A DNA stretch of 64,000 nt from positions 682,001 to 746,000 of the forward strand of contig ML986581.1 in the NCBI GenBank assembly GCA_010094045.1, written 5' to 3'. The translations under genes were made by a program, and so were the position numbers. The notes under the pieces were generated by a model. That model saw only the letters and a list, made by a program, of their open reading frames with translations, was not told where the DNA came from and did not search any database. Shown one piece after another: positions 1 through 11,165 of this stretch (the stretch's first letter is position 1; each line of letters opens with the position of its first letter). The DNA is from Lojkania enalia. Taxonomy: Eukaryota > Ascomycota > Dothideomycetes > Pleosporales.

Positions 1-2
1 CA

Positions 3-768
3 TCGCAAGAACCATACCGATGGGAATCAGTAGCTAACGCTGCACGGAAAGCCATCGACCTCCGATATAGGCTATTAGATTACATCTACACCGCAATGCA
101 CCAGCAGTCAGTTGATGGAACGCCCATGCTGGCACCTCTGTGGTGAGTGGCATTTTTCAAACTCGAGCATATGAAGCAACTGCTAATAGCTAATCCTAAG
201 GATGCACTATCCTGCTGACCCAGAAACCCACGGAATTGACAAGCAATTCTTCTATGGTCCATCACTCCTCATAAGCCCCGTAACAGAGAAAGAAAAAACC
301 TCAGTCACCTTCTATCTTCCCGACGACATTTTCTATGACCTTTTCACGCTCAAGGCTGTAGATGGAAAGCGTAATATAACATATGACAACGTGGGTTTCG
401 CCGACATGCCTCCAGCCCATGTCAAGGGAGGCTCAATCATCCCAGCCCGAATCAACGGCGCCAATACAACGACCGCTTTGAGGGAGCAAGATTTTGAGTT
501 GCTTATTGCGCCAAACAAGGATGGCAAGGCCCGCGGTACGCTTTACCTTGACGACGGAGAGAGCGTGGAACAAACGAAGACCAGTGAGATCGAATTCGTC
601 TTTGACGGAGAGAAACTTCGTATGGAAGGCACCTTTGAGTACGACGCAAAGGTGGGTATTCTCAGCGTAACGGTCATGGGAACGGATGAGGTCAAGAAGT
701 ACAAATTAAATGAGGGTCTAGATCAGGCATGGGAGCGTCGCCTCAAAGAACTACAATCTGCGCAGTAA
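3..768 (+). CDS. GH31 alpha-glucosidase, C-terminal part (5' end outside window)
   Basis: This is the last part of a glycoside hydrolase family 31 enzyme, which removes terminal alpha-linked glucose from oligosaccharides. Exons are 3-142 and 201-768, with a 58-nt intron (GTGAGT donor, GCTAAT branch region, TAAG acceptor) joined inside the Trp codon of PLW|MHYPAD. The first exon shows the end of the catalytic barrel (EPYRWE, then an [11 protein letters not shown] helix). The second begins with MHYPADPET and [11 protein letters not shown], the usual family 31 junction to the beta-sandwich C-domains, followed by [10 protein letters not shown] and a LYLDDGES motif typical of the distal C-domain. 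It ends after KELQSAQ. The catalytic nucleophile and acid/base, and any signal peptide, lie upstream of the window, so substrate preference and secretion cannot be judged. Confidence 0.9.
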
Positions 769-1780
769 ACATCCGACAGCAGGACTTTCAGCAGAGGTCA
801 GATGGCCCAAGGAGGGCGTCAATATCAGTGTTCAAGTCGTTTCAAGCTTCCTGTAGATGATAGATTTTTTGGCATTTTGATTGCTGACAATAACGCTTGT
901 TCATATTGGGGTCTGGGTCGTTCAGCTTCGAGAAGGACTTAGTGGTGGCCTAGGAAATAGGCATCTGTATATTCTGGATTATTGGAGATAATTTTTTGGA
1001 GCAGGCTCCTCTTTGGGCTACTTCGGCGTTTGAACGTGGGCACCAGACATGCACCCAATAGTCGGGCATTTGTGCTCTAGGCTTATCCATAGATCTCCGT
1101 CTTTATGCATCCTAAATTAGGATATATGTCTTCCTACGGTGCCTCTTATCTTATACTCTCGCCATATCGATGTGACGAAGTCGTTGCCTTGATTGAAAAT
1201 TTTAGGATCAGGACCAGATCTGTTATTCCTAGCTTGGACACCGTGGACGGAATTCGGTGGATCTAGTGTCGATGAATATGTGGTGTTATTGTGGACCGTA
1301 GCGTCAGGTACCATATCTTAGTACGCCTACAATGAGCACCTACTCCTATAGTTATTTTACTCCTTTTTTGTAAACTCGTGAATCATTTGCGTTCTCTCAA
1401 TCCACTCTATGTATTACGAGAGTCATTGTTTACTCACTACCGCTCCCTACTCCGCCTGCATTACACAAGCCCTCTATTCGTAACTTGCGGGGTTACTGTA
1501 TCTAGGACCGCACTCCAATTGGTGATAGCAAATTATGAATTCTAAATATCTGGTGAAGTATCCACAACTACAATTGTGCTGCTTATTTATTTATCCAACC
1601 TATTCAACAGAGTAATCGTCACATGCGTCAGTATATGGATTCAAGATGGAAAACATTTAACCCTCTTTCTCCTTCTAGAATAATTGATACCATCGAGGGC
1701 TCTGGTGCTTCACGATGTACTTAAGCAAAATTTTGTAACAGGAGCAGAACATTTGGTCGAGATTGACTAGAATGTTCCTA
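769..1780. other. intergenic stretch, no gene seen
   Basis: Nothing here resembles a protein family, an RNA gene or a repeat. The open frames are short and cut by stops on both strands. It separates the GH31 gene from the BTB-like relic. Confidence 0.5.
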
Positions 1781-2143
1781 ATTCATTTAAGACGTACGAG
1801 AAATAGATATGCATCTGCAGAATTCTTACAGCTAGGATGCCTGGGTCGCCTACAGGGTACGAGATATTCGGCCCAAGATTTACTAGACAACGATCAAGGA
1901 CATCTTACCAACATGTAGATGTTCGGGGACATACTAGAGGATGAAGTGTTCCAAAACTGCGTGATTTCTACTGTACTAGATCTACTACGGACTCGAGAGG
2001 GAGAACTGCAGAAATTCCTAGAGTTTGCAACTTCGAAAAGATTGAGCGAGATCTTTGTCACGAAACTATGTATTGGGTCTTCTCTCGTCCAGTCTCTCAT
2101 GAACGCAGTTGCCGGTTGGTTCACAGAAGACCAAATTCGATAG
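1781..2143 (+). pseudogene. decayed BTB-like gene fragment
   Basis: One reading frame from about 1781 to 2143 resembles the second half of the intact BTB-like protein encoded at 2728-3528. The clearest match is residues GDILEDEVFQ..VI in the relic against GEILEDQQFQ..VI in the intact copy. Directly before it the relic has HLTNM, a TAG stop at 1916-1918, then MFG, where the intact copy has HLIRAYVLG. The stop therefore sits where the intact protein has Tyr. No matching first half (the BTB fold) is readable upstream. A downstream ATG at 1919 leaves a 74-residue frame that could in theory be translated. I infer a tandem or dispersed paralogue that lost its 5' half and gained a stop. The alternative is a separate small gene with an unrecognised 5' exon. 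Confidence 0.5.
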
Positions 2144-2727
2144 ATCATGAAGCATAAGAACGCCTCCAGTGCTGAATATCATGAAGGACCTGCTGTAAGT
2201 CTAGCGAACAAAAGGAAAGATAGAGTACAATGACCGCCCCCGACTAGTGATTGCGCCCACCACAATCATGCTTCGGACAAGGCCTATAATCTACAAAATT
2301 CTTGAACTACTCTTAAATCTATGGGAACGAAGAAATGGTATGTCCAACCACCCAATTATGCGCTAAAATTATGATCATAACAATTTGGTAGGTGCTAGAT
2401 AATCTAGGTATTAGTTATCAAGAACTCCGTTTGTGGTACAACTTAACGACCTCTTATATCTAGGCATAAGATTGTGGACAATCTATGCTATTATAGCTTC
2501 TAGCGTTAATGCCATACCTCGCATGCGCGTCCAAATTATGGCGCTATTCGAATGTCTGAATGTGATAGAGTTCTTTTTGGATATAGTGTAGTCACTTCGC
2601 TGTCACTGTCGTCGCAACAACCTACCGCCTATTGTTTCCTACCATACATCTTAGCTTATAAGCCCGAGTCTGTTTGCTATCTATATAGCAACAACCACGC
2701 CACCATTCAAAACACGGAACCAACACC
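2144..2727. other. intergenic stretch with presumed promoter of the BTB-like gene
   Basis: No coding frame is supported. A TATATAG sequence at 2682-2688 lies 40 bases before the downstream start codon. The rest is AT-rich and unremarkable. Confidence 0.45.
2682..2688 (+). promoter_or_regulatory. possible TATA element of the BTB-like gene
   Basis: TATATAG lies 40 bases upstream of the ATG at 2728. Position and sequence fit a TATA box with a very short leader, but no transcript start is known. Confidence 0.3.
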
Positions 2728-3528
2728 ATGAACCACCTACCTTTTGCAAACATTACGCCCATGTCCGCAACTTCATATGCCGAATCCTCTGCTGCGCCGG
2801 CTCCATCACCTACCACCATGAATGGGAACCTACCTCCAGGCAGCAACACCAAATTTTGTAGTAGTGGCTTGAGTTGTATGGCTGAGGTTTGTATTCGACT
2901 CCGTGGAACACCGCATCACAAAACGTATCTCATCCGTCAGAGCCTGTTGGCCTCTACCTCCATGTTCTACATGAAAATACTGGTTGCAGGGGGTGGACAA
3001 GTTTTCTGGCCTCCTACCGAGGATATTCAAGCTTTTGACATGTACGACTGGTGGATGTGTCTCCGCCTGCAATACTCTACGGAGGAACTGAAACTGCACG
3101 GAGACCTCTTTCCCGACATAGTGCGAGATCAGGCCGCGGGAGCTTTCCATCATCTCATCCGGGCCTACGTTCTGGGTGAAATCCTTGAAGACCAGCAATT
3201 CCAAGAACTTGTCATCGGTCGCGTGGTTGCCGGGATCAAGCTTTTAGAGGACGGCGGACAGGCCTTTTTCCTCATCCTAGGTCACGAAAATATCAATCAT
3301 GTTTTTCAGCAGATGCCTTATCCGGAGAACATCATGAAGTTTGTGCAAGGGCCGGGAATACAGTTGCAGAGTTCGTCAGACGTTCAGGACATGATGCGAA
3401 CGGGTGAAGAGGTTCTGACGGAATTTGTCACCGCACTTCTGGCAGATTGGTCTAAGACAGTACCTGAGGGGTTCAAGAATGGTTCATGGTGGTGTGACGA
3501 GCCTCAGCAAGACGGTTCAAATGTTTAA
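2728..3528 (+). CDS. BTB/POZ-like domain protein, 266 aa
   Basis: This intronless 266-residue protein has a low-complexity Ser/Pro/Ala N-terminus (about 1-45). A BTB/POZ-like fold follows: VCIRLRGTPHHKTYLIRQSLLASTSMF matches the pattern in which a strand pair is followed by a 'hxxhLxxxSxxF' helix. The next part (FWPPTEDIQAFDMYDWWM) fits the BTB helix that carries the 'D-P-xxF' region. The C-terminal half, with HHLIRAYVLGEILED, is the helical extension usual in fungal BTB-like proteins, in which a 'Y.LGE.L.D..F...V' element is common. BTB domains mediate dimerisation and often bind cullin-3, but these fungal members are mostly uncharacterised and I see no kelch, MATH or DNA-binding domain. A TATATAG 40 bases upstream supports the start. 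A decayed relative lies just upstream. Confidence 0.7.
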   Translation: MNHLPFANITPMSATSYAESSAAPAPSPTTMNGNLPPGSNTKFCSSGLSCMAEVCIRLRGTPHHKTYLIRQSLLASTSMFYMKILVAGGGQVFWPPTEDIQAFDMYDWWMCLRLQYSTEELKLHGDLFPDIVRDQAAGAFHHLIRAYVLGEILEDQQFQELVIGRVVAGIKLLEDGGQAFFLILGHENINHVFQQMPYPENIMKFVQGPGIQLQSSSDVQDMMRTGEEVLTEFVTALLADWSKTVPEGFKNGSWWCDEPQQDGSNV

Positions 3529-5370
3529 GTGGGAACACAAATATTCATAGGTTTCTTCTACAACGAAGAGAAGGGCTCGCCGTGTGTCAGTAGGATACTG
3601 ACAACCAGCGGCCCATATAATCGCTGAAGAGATAGAGCATGTAATAGAAAGTAGAATAGCTATTCTTTGTCTACTCAAGATGGCGCAATCTACAATTTGT
3701 ATCAACCTAAATGTATTAAATACACAGAAGCTCGATGGTGCAAACAAAATAATTGTGAAGCGGATTAACGACCTTAACATCTCTTGACTAGGCTAAACTG
3801 AATTCACATCTTGATGCCTACGTTCCTACCGTGCAGCCGATCTAAACTTTCGTTTTCCTTCAAGGATGACCATAGTACTCCATCTAAAGCACTAAGAGAA
3901 AACATCAACATCGTCTCGGCAAATCCTAATCTTGATATTATCTATTCACCCAAAAATAAAGCAAGTCGTTCTGTAGAGTTCCCAGCCTGCATTGAAACAA
4001 GCAAACCTACTGTCTTCACCTACAATCCACATGATCCCAACTCCCTCAGCACAACTAACCCTACCCCTCTAGAGTCATTAATTCAGGAATTCGGCGAGCT
4101 GACCATTCTTCTCCAACTTCAGACTTCAAAATTCTGAAATGTGTTTCACAACCCGCGCTGAGTCAGCGGAAGACTTGCTCCGAGTAGATGCCTAATGTTC
4201 GACGCGTGAGACCGATCCTTTCGCTTCCCCCAATCTATTATCGTATACACACGCTGCTTCACAATTAAGACGCTTTGCCGCCAGGAACACACACAAAGTC
4301 ACATCAAAGGTGGCAAAAATCCCAATCACTGGCCAACTTCTACAGAGAGCAAATTCAGACGGTGCCAACACGCTACCAATTCTGCTCGACAAAAAAAAAA
4401 AAAAACGAAGTATTTCGTGTTCGGCAGTTGTCCAGACGGCAGCCATCCCACGCCACAAAAGCCATCTGTGGAGCTATATGACCGCCGCTTATGCATAATT
4501 TCTCCCTTCCTATTTCGAACGAGCTCCTTTCCGAATGTGAGAATAAGGAGCCTTTGCTAAACCTCCCTTGTAATGAATACATAATACATATTCCTTCAGA
4601 GGCACATGCCGATGATAAGATGAGGCTCATTTGCAAAAGGCAGGAGAGAGGATGGCTTGACCCGGTTCGACGTAATCGATAAGACGGCAGATAATATAGG
4701 GATACCCCTGTGCCTTCCTCAACATCTCAGGATGACGGAGAAGAGACAGGCATTCGAATCCTTCCCGCTGCCTGCTCACCGCCGGCGGAAACGCGACCAC
4801 AGCTTTGGAACGGAGTGATCAGAAGAGGAAGGAAAACCTTGTCTGTAGAGAAAAGATTTATGCTGGAAGAGAGCGAAGATGAATTGCCGGGGAGTTGGTT
4901 GTGGCGCTTGGAGTTTAGCCGACGGGGGGATTTCGGGGCGAGGATGGTGCGAGGTGTTAGGAGGTGAAGGGAGACGTGAGATTTTTGTGGAGTTTGTGAC
5001 GGGATATGAGGATCGTGCCATCACTTGGAGGATGGAAGAATTAGAATTAAGCGACCTTTCGTGATAAAATAAGCCCAAGGTGGCATCGCCTCTAGTTACA
5101 GTCTTTCTCCATAAATTGGTAATTAAGTCTCGAACGTTGCATGCTTTTAGAAAATGATGATAGCAAAGAGTATCATACTCGAAGGCTGATTTTTATGTTA
5201 TTTAAAGCAGCGAACTAATCATACAAGTGAATCAAGTCAAAAGGTCGTACGCAACATTGTAGAAGATCTTCATTCCATCATGCTTATTGCTTCCCCCCTT
5301 TTTTATCTCCTCCATGTCTCGAGTCCTCAACCCTCCTTTTCCATGGTTCCCCCTCTTAGCCATCCATCCT
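3529..5370. other. intergenic stretch; only weak open frames
   Basis: The best open frame is 3811-4137 (+, 108 codons, no recognisable domain). Others at 4710-4967 (+) and 4776-5078 (-) overlap on opposite strands and look fortuitous. A 14-15 base A-run lies at about 4390-4404. No splice-consistent gene could be built. Confidence 0.4.
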
Positions 5371-6549
5371 CTATGCGTGCCTCATACCCCTCCTCATGCT
5401 CCTCTTAGCCTTGGCTACAAACTGGCTCTGGAATCCAACAATTTCGTTGAAGGTATCCGCGGTACCTTGGTCGCGGGTGCCTAGAGCCTCGACGGCTGCC
5501 TTTCCTTCCTCACAAAGGGAGATAGCAGCATCGTTAGCCTCGCAGACATTGACAAGCTGGTTGCAGAGAGCATTGGTGATAATATTGGGGTTCAGTGCCT
5601 CTTGCTGTCCTCCACGCGCGAGCTCGTCCTCGATCTGAAAAGTGAACTCATCCGCGGGACGGCCGTTTTGGCCACCTGCAAAGAATATGGTAGGCAAGCA
5701 AAGACCGAAGTCGGCGTCACCATTGACAAATTGGCCCGCACCGCCCACTGTAGCTTGCTGGTCATCAGCAACATCATTGGCATTATCTGTGTATTATTAG
5801 TGGACGATACGAGCTGTCAAGCCGAATGATTGGCGACATACCAGCAACATCAGTAACATTTCCCGCAGCGCCGTCTTCGCAGTCTAGCTCTTCATCATCT
5901 GCTTGCTGGGCATCGTCGGCGGCATCATCGGCTTGCTGGGCATCATCCGCAGCATCGTCCACTGCACCAGCACCAGCACCAGCACCAGCACCAGCACCTC
6001 CAGATCCCTGCACGAGCCCCTCCCCACCATTTTGCAGGATGAGATCAAGAACGCTCAAGCCTGTTGCATCAAGCGGATTCTGAACAGTATCTGCACTGAG
6101 CTGGTTCACAATGCCATCAACATCAACAGCGGGATCAATGAGAGGAGTGATGCCCCTGAGCACCTCAGTAGCAGGAAGTGTCGGGTCATCGCAGACAAGC
6201 TGGGCATTGCCGTTCGCATCGGGATTTGTATTCTTCTCTGCAGCGACGAGTCCAATGGCGGCAGCAATGGCGTCTGCGCCGTCCCCAAGATCTGCAATGA
6301 TTTGGTCGGCACGGACGAGCTACCCAAGTTAGCATCTGTAAAAACACAGCATGTTTTGGTAAAACATACCTTATCGCAAGGATCAGCCGCACCCAGAAGG
6401 TCACTGATGGCGGCGCCCGCGATGGTTTGAGCGGCGCCTGGCTCTCCACCTTGAACATCGGCAATGGCCTGAATGGGGATCTGTTCTTGGCCAAAACGGG
6501 CTTCAGCGTAGGCGATGAGCGCCGCAAGGAAGACTGATTTGGCAATCAT
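5371..6549 (-). CDS. secreted Ala/Gly/Asp-rich protein with conserved C-terminal domain, 357 aa
   Basis: Exons on the minus strand are 6549-6370, 6319-5842 and 5786-5371. Introns are 50 nt (GCTAAC branch) and 55 nt, with phases matching at both junctions. The first ~18 residues (MIAKSVFLAALIAYAEA) form a signal peptide. An Ala-rich region to about 150 is followed by a linker of five Ala-Gly pairs and two DDAQQADDA-type acidic repeats (about 175-215). The C-terminal ~125 residues form a compact domain (DADFGLCLPTIFF, GRPADEFTFQ, ALNPNIITNALC, LVNVCEAN, LCEEGK, ALGTRDQ) with four Cys. Domains of this type occur in many ascomycete secreted or cell-wall proteins without a defined biochemical role; that family link is from memory. 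No GPI signal is seen; the tail is basic (KAKRSMRRGMRHA). It is probably secreted or wall-associated. Confidence 0.85.
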
Positions 6550-7662
6550 TGTTCCGGATAATAGAATATGAACAGTTGAATTTGTAAAGTGTTAAAAATA
6601 ACGAGTAGAGAGCGTAATTGGAGACTAGCTCGCAAGAGAAAGTATGGCCCAGCCGGCGGGAAAGAATGTAAGATCAAAGAATGACGAAAGGACGAAAAGG
6701 GAACGAAGTTGATGCTGCTGCGAAGTGGCTCGAGTTGGTGAACTGAAGAGTTGGATGGCGATACTAGCAGCTTTATACCTCAATGCGGTTGACGCCATCT
6801 GTGAATGCGGTCTACAGCCGCCATTAAAAACAAGGATCGCGAGACGGAGAAATTGTATCGTCTCAAATTCTGGTTTCTGTGGAGGCGACACAGAGGATCA
6901 CCTCAGCCAAGAGCATGGGAAGCGTCGAGAAAGATGACCAGGCGCGCAATATGCCAAGAAACTCATGCAATTTGAGGCTGGTGGGACGTATGATTTGCAG
7001 ACTGCGACGTCGTTAACCCTTAGTACCAGTTTTAATGAGGAGAGTCATGGTGACGGTGATGTTGACGAGGCGAAGCGTTGCGACGACCTCGGTCGCAGCC
7101 CAGTTTCAGGTGATCACACTACAGCTGTAGCCGCCATTCTAGCCGGAGCGAGTACTATGCGTTCCGAAAGTTATTCCTTTCGGAAGGTAATCTTGTAAAC
7201 CCCCGGATTCGCGGGTGACAAACACATTATGCAGCCAAATAATAGTGACGTGGGATGATGCGCTGTAATATTGCGGAGTATAGACAGGTAAGTGCTGGCG
7301 CTAGGCACCTCATGCAGCCAAATAACTATGATGTATGCATCTAAATGCCCAAGAAAGGAAGAATAAAGTAGGGGAGATGTTCATAATGCTTTACCGGAAA
7401 CGAGGTCTATGGTAATATGCAGCGTGGAGGGGGTCACGAATCGCACCCGGCCCAGCTCGTGTAGACGAAGAGCAGCACACTTGAAGCTATGATGCGTGGG
7501 TTTGTGACGCCCGATTCGTTGTTTGATCAGAATTCGATATGAGCGCCGCAAACTACTGTGCGCAAGGCTCAAGGTCTCGTCCAGGTGCGGCTTCGGATGC
7601 CTCAGGCTCCGGCTTCCATATTCCACCACACTCCGGCAGCACATCCAACCCACCAAAACCAA
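6550..7662. other. intergenic stretch with promoter of the secreted-protein gene
   Basis: No gene is supported. A 14-base direct repeat (ATGCAGCCAAATAA) occurs near 7230 and again near 7313. Open frames here are short and lack family resemblance. Confidence 0.4.
6771..6777 (-). promoter_or_regulatory. possible TATA box of the secreted-protein gene
   Basis: The minus strand reads TATAAAG, about 220 bases upstream of the start codon at 6549. That would imply a leader of roughly 190 bases, plausible for a fungus but untested. Confidence 0.3.
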
Positions 7663-8771
7663 TTACGTCCTATCTAATTTCCTCCGCTCTAACCTCGTCC
7701 TCTTCATCAGCTTCTTGTACTTGTGTTTTTTCATCTTCAGTTTCCTTTGCCTTCTGACACTGATCAAATGCATTCCGGGGCGACCCTGGTTTCCTTGAGC
7801 GCGGATAAACATATTTTGCCGCTGCCTCATGCGGTCTAGAAACGGTTGCCGTATCTCAACATCATCCGTCTGTTGGCCATGTTCAACCGGGGGAACTTCG
7901 ATCTCAACCATAGGCGCAGTTGTGGCTGAGTATGTGCGTTTACCTGAGGCATCAGTAGACTCTGTAACAAGTACAGATGTGCTCCATGCCCGCTGGGTAA
8001 CCAGTTTAGCAGGAATTGTAGGCTCTTCGGGAACTGTTTCAGACTCCATTGCTTGATCGAAGGGAACTGGAGCGGGCGGAGGCCTGAAAGGTACAAATTG
8101 TGACATAAGCTGATCAACCGAAACTTGCGGGGGGCCGTCTAGGTGATGTACATCTGCCTCCGATTGTACAACCTCCTCGGGAGCTTGCTTCTGGTCATGG
8201 ACGCGGAGAACAGCCTCCAGTCTGTCTATCCCATCTGATAACGTTTGGATGTTATCCATCATTGATTTTCGGTTGCTAGGACTTCGGCCCTGGAATATCG
8301 TGTCGAACGATGCATTTGTTGCCACAGGAGGGATCGCCGAGGTTACCGACATGGGGCGGTGAAGGGAGAAGAAAGAAGATATCTTCACATCTACGAATAT
8401 TATCAGCATAATTTGTCCTTCTAGTGCAAATTCAATCAGGATTCCATACCGGGCTTCTGCAGGTAGTCGGTAGGCGGTACATGAGGGACATTGAGCGTCT
8501 GCGTTGTTGCTGATCCCTTCTTTGCAGCACGACCCGTCAGCTTCCTCGCTGGCGCCTTAGCTGTGCTGGCGCGAGTGGGCTGCTGCGTGGAGTTCGATCC
8601 ATCTGGGGGTATGGAGGCCTTTGATGAGGATGGGCGGCGTTGATGCTGGGGTCGAGTGAAAGGCTGTTGGGTGGCGCTAAGCGCTGCAGCAGGCCGGCTG
8701 ATGGTACAGACCGACGGCGCTGATATGGAGCTTGTCGAGCGGACGACTCTCCCGAGTGCAGGGGAGAACAT
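7663..8771 (-). CDS. COX24: mitochondrial small-subunit ribosomal protein mS38 / COX24 family
   Basis: Exons are 8771-8450 and 8390-7663 with a 59-nt intron; the joined codon gives LQKP-D-VKISSFFSLHRP, and the product is 349 residues. The N-terminus (MFSPALGRVVRSTSS) is rich in Arg, Ser and Ala without acidic residues, as in a mitochondrial targeting sequence. A Ser/Pro/Ala-rich region follows, then SSFFSLHRPMSVTSAIPP, a motif I associate with ascomycete members. The last ~40 residues contain SVRRQRKLKMKKHKYKKLMK, the strongly basic signature of the AURKAIP1/COX24 domain (DUF1713), which packs into small-subunit rRNA. Yeast Cox24/Qri5 supports COX1 mRNA processing and mitoribosome function. 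The basic domain is exactly C-terminal, as expected. Family assignment is firm; the symbol follows yeast. Confidence 0.88.
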
Positions 8772-9700
8772 TGCCAGCTGGAGGGAATCGGTGGACGCGA
8801 TGACAGTGTTTCGTTAGCTGAGGTTCAAAGCCGATCATCGATCCTCCATGCAGTGCCAAGCGTGTCGGCGAAACCAATTATCCGCTCTAGCCTCCTATTA
8901 CCGCCACTGAGGCTGCCAGTCATCAAGGCAAACCTAGTTCTCCTCACCGACTTCGGGCATCTAGGCATCGACATTGTTAGTCCTAAAAACATGTACTTCG
9001 TCGATCTTTGGAACACATGAGACCTTATTTCCTAGGCTAGATTCCACCTATCAAGTTCACGCGACAAAGGTACCGACTAGGCGGCTCCAAAGCAACACCT
9101 CAATGATACTATTGTTAAGCTTTATTCTAACAGGAGTCAATGCCCCATCATGAAACCCGAGACAGATGACCAGTTATTCACGTCACTGTTCGATGTCTAC
9201 GGTAGCATGCAGCACAGTAATAGTTCCCGGCCCCGCGGGGCATCACACGCGGCAACTCTGCATTCAGCACCCATCTCGGACCCCAACATACACCAGATCT
9301 TACCACATGATGCATATTGACTCACGTGGGAAGGGACTCGATATCAATCGAGCCAGCACCCTAAATTTGGCCCCCAAGTACACAGAATGTCTTAGAAATT
9401 GATTGCCGGCCAGCCCGAAAAGGGTACTCCTACGGCAGTTAAATGCTGCTCAACTGGTGAAGAATGTACCAAGTAGACCCCGCGATTGCGTGTCCTCACA
9501 GACTTATGTTGTACAAGAGCAATAACACTCTGAAACTTCGCCTCCCTGCAACCCACCCAAAGGCCCCATCCCCATCCGCAGAACAGTACGCAAAGGACAA
9601 CCCCGACGTTACCTCTTACATCTATCCATCACATCGTCCCCAAAAACGGAGATACTAGATATGTAATCACCAGCCTAAAATCCCCTAAAACATCCTTTCA

Positions 9701-9729
9701 CAACAACAACAACAACAACAACAACAACA
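9701..9729. repeat. (CAA)n microsatellite
   Basis: Just over nine uninterrupted CAA units. No coding frame through it is supported. Confidence 0.9.
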
Positions 9730-10421
9730 TTCTACGCGCTCCCAGAATCCCATCCATTACCAATCCTCTCCTGCAACGTGAATCCTCTCCTTCTAAAAGA
9801 TGCACGCACGCTTCCCGGCACTTCGGCCTAGCCGCCCGGCACGTAGCACATCCGCATCCAGATATAAACCCGCGCCGATCACTCCTTCTAAAAAACACCC
9901 CCCCTCCCGCAATGAACCCCCCCATCGGTCATAAACCCATTCGCCCAAGCACCCTAACCCCCTCCCCCAAATCCATCTGAATAGTAATAATAAACCGACC
10001 CGTCAAATATAGCTATCGTTTACGGAGCCCTGTGAACTTGGGAACCTCGGCCCCCAAAAAAAAAAGGCCCGGAAGAAATTTCTGTCTTGAGAGTGCCGGG
10101 AATAATGAATGGGGTGACCAGTGGGGAGAGCATAGTTCGTAACCCGGACATAGGTAATGGGTAGCTCGCGTTGCGTTGCGCTGCGTTTTGCTTCGCCTCT
10201 CCGACGGATATGAGCTTCGTGGTTTTGTAAGCCCTGCATGCCATGCTGCCGCAGTGTACAGAGATAATCGTCTATTTGATCCAAGATCACCGTTGCGCCA
10301 CACCCGCTTCTCCGCTTCCCACATCATCAAAACAACGTGCTTACCATGCCGAAATAGATTGCCTAGTCCGGAGCTCGGTCATCGGCAAAAAATTTAAAAA
10401 AAATTTAAAAAAAAAAAAAAA

Positions 10422-10589
10422 CTAGATTCTACGACGGATGCGGCCCGCGGGAGCGTTGCCGTTCATGCCGACAGGCAATGCTTGCAGCTTGGCCTCACAC
10501 TCAGGTATCTGCGATCTTCGCCGAAGACGGCAATACTTGATTGTGACCATTTTTACTCGAACATTCGCCACTTGAGTGGATAATCCCAT
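10422..10589 (-). CDS. candidate small ORF, 55 aa, basic C-terminus
   Basis: From ATG at 10589 to TAG at 10422-10424 a minus-strand frame encodes 55 residues. The last 28 (IPECEAKLQALP, GMNGNAPAGRIRRRI) look protein-like, with balanced composition and a basic end. The preceding GATCGCAG at 10507-10514 could instead be a splice acceptor, which would make this the last exon of a gene whose other exons I could not find. I do not recognise the family. It may be chance. Confidence 0.2.
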   Translation of the reverse strand: MGLSTQVANVRVKMVTIKYCRLRRRSQIPECEAKLQALPVGMNGNAPAGRIRRRI

Positions 10590-11165
10590 TCCTGTAGTGT
10601 AATATGTAGCTTCAACTATGGAATCGCCTCCAAAATGTCATGACAATAAGCACAGCCATTCCTCCCATTCGCAGATGCCCAGATCCGTACATAGAAAACA
10701 GAAGATCCTGGGATATACGCTACTAAAAGAGCCGAACAAAATACCGTGTAACTACCTTCCTTGCCCGTACGAGATAGTGTGGAGTGTGTGAACCGGTGCG
10801 AGGCTGTGAAATGGTTCAAGAGTGGTGGTTTCATCAGATTCATCTTAATAGCAACTCGGAAGAAAAAACAGAAAAATTCCTTGGAGTCGGATATCAGGAT
10901 ATCGAAGAGTATAAAGGGGTATGTAGAAGGGGCCGTGAAATCGTGTCGTCTGCTCCGTTTACCGATCTGACGGCTTTGGTATGGCGTATGACACCTTTGA
11001 GTAGATGTCGAAAGTGGCTAGAAAAGTGGTCTGATTTGAACCAGGCTGCCATCGTCCCGGCGAAGGGAACTAAAATATAGTCTTGTTATACGAGCATCGT
11101 CAAATGCTAGTCGATGCGCTAAGTTGCTGACTGAAACGACATTGCTTTTGAGTACTGGATCGAAA

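Larger units (their letters stand above)
8772..11165. other. 2.4-kb intergenic stretch between mS38 and the G-alpha gene
   Basis: It contains a CAA microsatellite (9701-9729), an A-run at about 10056-10066, an A/T-run block at 10388-10421, and a short minus-strand open frame at 10422-10589 listed separately. Open frames at 9166-9402, 9464-9658 and 10784-11080 have no family resemblance and no splice partners. Confidence 0.4.

Noticed and set aside
4753..4770. TTCGAATCC-like tRNA B-box near 4753
   Set aside because: No A-box, acceptor-stem pairing or cloverleaf could be formed around it.
5903..6430. 175-codon plus-strand frame antisense to the secreted protein
   Set aside because: It is the mirror of the repeat-rich coding exon on the minus strand, which has a signal peptide, introns and a conserved domain.
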